This document shows positions 5,565 through 5,985 of a stretch of 5,985 bases of DNA, piece by piece; position 1 is the first letter of the stretch, and every line of letters starts with the position of its first letter. Made by a program: the position numbers and the translations under genes. Origin of the DNA: Caulobacteraceae bacterium. Its GTDB lineage: Bacteria; Pseudomonadota; Alphaproteobacteria; Caulobacterales; Caulobacteraceae. The notes under the pieces were generated by a model. The model worked only from the letters and a program-made list of their open reading frames with translations, made no database searches and had not been told where the DNA came from. The DNA is taken from NCBI GenBank assembly GCA_028291305.1, contig JAQGII010000226.1, forward strand, positions 1 through 5,985. The letters are read 5' to 3'.

Positions 5565-5593
5565 TGATGGCCCGCGCCGACGACCGGAGTCAA
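5565..5593 (-). promoter_or_regulatory. Possible purB promoter with overlapping GANTC site
   Basis: On the minus strand TTGACT (5593-5588) lies 44 bases before the purB start and is a good -35 match. At 17 bases spacing the -10 would be CCATCA (5570-5565), which is poor. The CcrM methylation sequence GANTC (GAGTC, 5587-5591) overlaps the -35. The rest of the 131-base divergent gap (5545-5675) shows no recognisable element except the two ribosome binding sites. Confidence 0.25.
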
Positions 5594-5675
5594 GGCGGCC
5601 GTGCTACCGGAAGGTTTCGGCGGCCGTCGCGCTCCGTTAGGTTGCCGTTCCGGGGCGCGGATGATGGAGGCGGCG

Positions 5676-5985
5676 ATGAAGTTGGTGATCGGCACGCGCA
5701 AATGGTCCAGCTGGTCGCTGCGCCCCTGGCTGGCGATGAAGCGCGCCGGCGCCGCTTTCGAGGACATCGTGGTCCCGCTGCGCCAGCCCGACACCGCCGA
5801 CATGCTCGCGTCCTATTCGCCGGGTGGCCAGTGCCCGGTGCTGATCGACGGCGACTTCACCGTCTGGGACAGCCTGGCCATCTGCGAATACCTGGCCGAC
5901 CGGCTGCCGGACGCCAAGCTGTGGCCGGCCGACAAGCAGGCCCGGGCGCTGGGCCGCGCCGCCTGCGCCCAGATGCATTCAGGCT
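5676..5985 (+). CDS. Glutathione S-transferase family protein, N-terminal part
   Basis: The first 103 codons of a gene that runs off the right edge. The N-terminal thioredoxin-fold domain is complete: MKLVIGTRKWSSWSLRPWLA carries the family motif with candidate catalytic serines (Ser11, Ser12, Ser14). Pro54 in QCPVLIDG is the cis-proline that holds glutathione, and Asp65-Ser66 in VWDSLAICEYLAD is the glutamyl-binding pair followed by the conserved helix. The helical C-terminal domain begins near residue 88 and is cut. The style matches the YfcF-like or SSWSLRPW group of bacterial GSTs, which conjugate glutathione or reduce peroxides; the substrate is unknown. ATG 5676 has GGAGG five bases before it. 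In-frame ATGs at 5661 and 5664 lack a ribosome site. It is divergent from purB. Confidence 0.92.
   Translation, partial: MKLVIGTRKWSSWSLRPWLAMKRAGAAFEDIVVPLRQPDTADMLASYSPGGQCPVLIDGDFTVWDSLAICEYLADRLPDAKLWPADKQARALGRAACAQMHSG

Noticed and set aside
4373..5803. Long overlapping open frames at purB (minus 4373-5803 and plus 4408-5640)
   Set aside because: Both are out-of-frame readings of purB. The minus one is an Arg/Gly/Pro-rich shadow and the plus one is antisense; neither shows a protein family.
1..5985. CRISPR arrays, tRNA or rRNA genes, insertion sequences, phage or defence modules
   Set aside because: No regularly spaced repeats, no tRNA-like cloverleaf segments, and no transposase, integrase or defence-like proteins were found on reading both strands.

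Overview
The window looks like a chromosomal segment of a high-GC alphaproteobacterium, most likely from the Caulobacterales (Caulobacter, Phenylobacterium or Brevundimonas type). The evidence is coding GC of about 65-72% by eye, a DUF1476 (ATPase zeta-subunit) gene that is essentially restricted to Alphaproteobacteria, the arrangement of pur genes around it, GANTC (CcrM-type) sites in the divergent promoter regions, and a promoter-like sequence resembling the Caulobacter -35/-10 pattern. I cannot name a genus from the sequence alone.

Layout, left to right. Positions 1-168 are the end of a HxlR-family regulator (+). It is followed by a 190-base gap holding an AT-rich pocket and a 7-bp inverted repeat, then an aldo/keto reductase (359-1363, +). 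A 147-base convergent gap carries hairpins and a REP-like palindrome. Next comes a tight minus-strand purine operon read right to left: purC (3185-2430), purS (2416-2177) and purQ (2176-1511). A 224-base divergent control region separates purC from a zeta/DUF1476 gene (3410-3733, +). That gene converges on a small secreted four-cysteine protein with a TonB C-terminal-like domain (4145-3831, -), which ends at a strong intrinsic terminator. Upstream of it is purB (5544-4240, -). purB is divergent from a glutathione S-transferase gene (5676 to the window edge, +), which is cut off at the right end.

Functionally the core is de novo purine synthesis. PurS and PurQ are two of the three parts of FGAM synthase (the PurL part is not in the window). 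PurC makes SAICAR, and PurB releases fumarate from SAICAR and from adenylosuccinate. The zeta protein is a known inhibitor of the F1 ATPase in Paracoccus, so ATP hydrolysis control and purine synthesis are neighbours here. The aldo/keto reductase with its HxlR neighbour and the GST are accessory redox or detoxification genes unrelated to the purine pathway.

Most of the window is ordinary housekeeping DNA, and I see no undescribed multi-gene system, mobile element, CRISPR array or RNA gene. The oddest spot is an abrupt AT-rich patch (about 4141-4380) covering the last ~45 codons of purB and the following intergenic region. It contains rare codons and a terminator-like hairpin that overlaps the purB stop codon.
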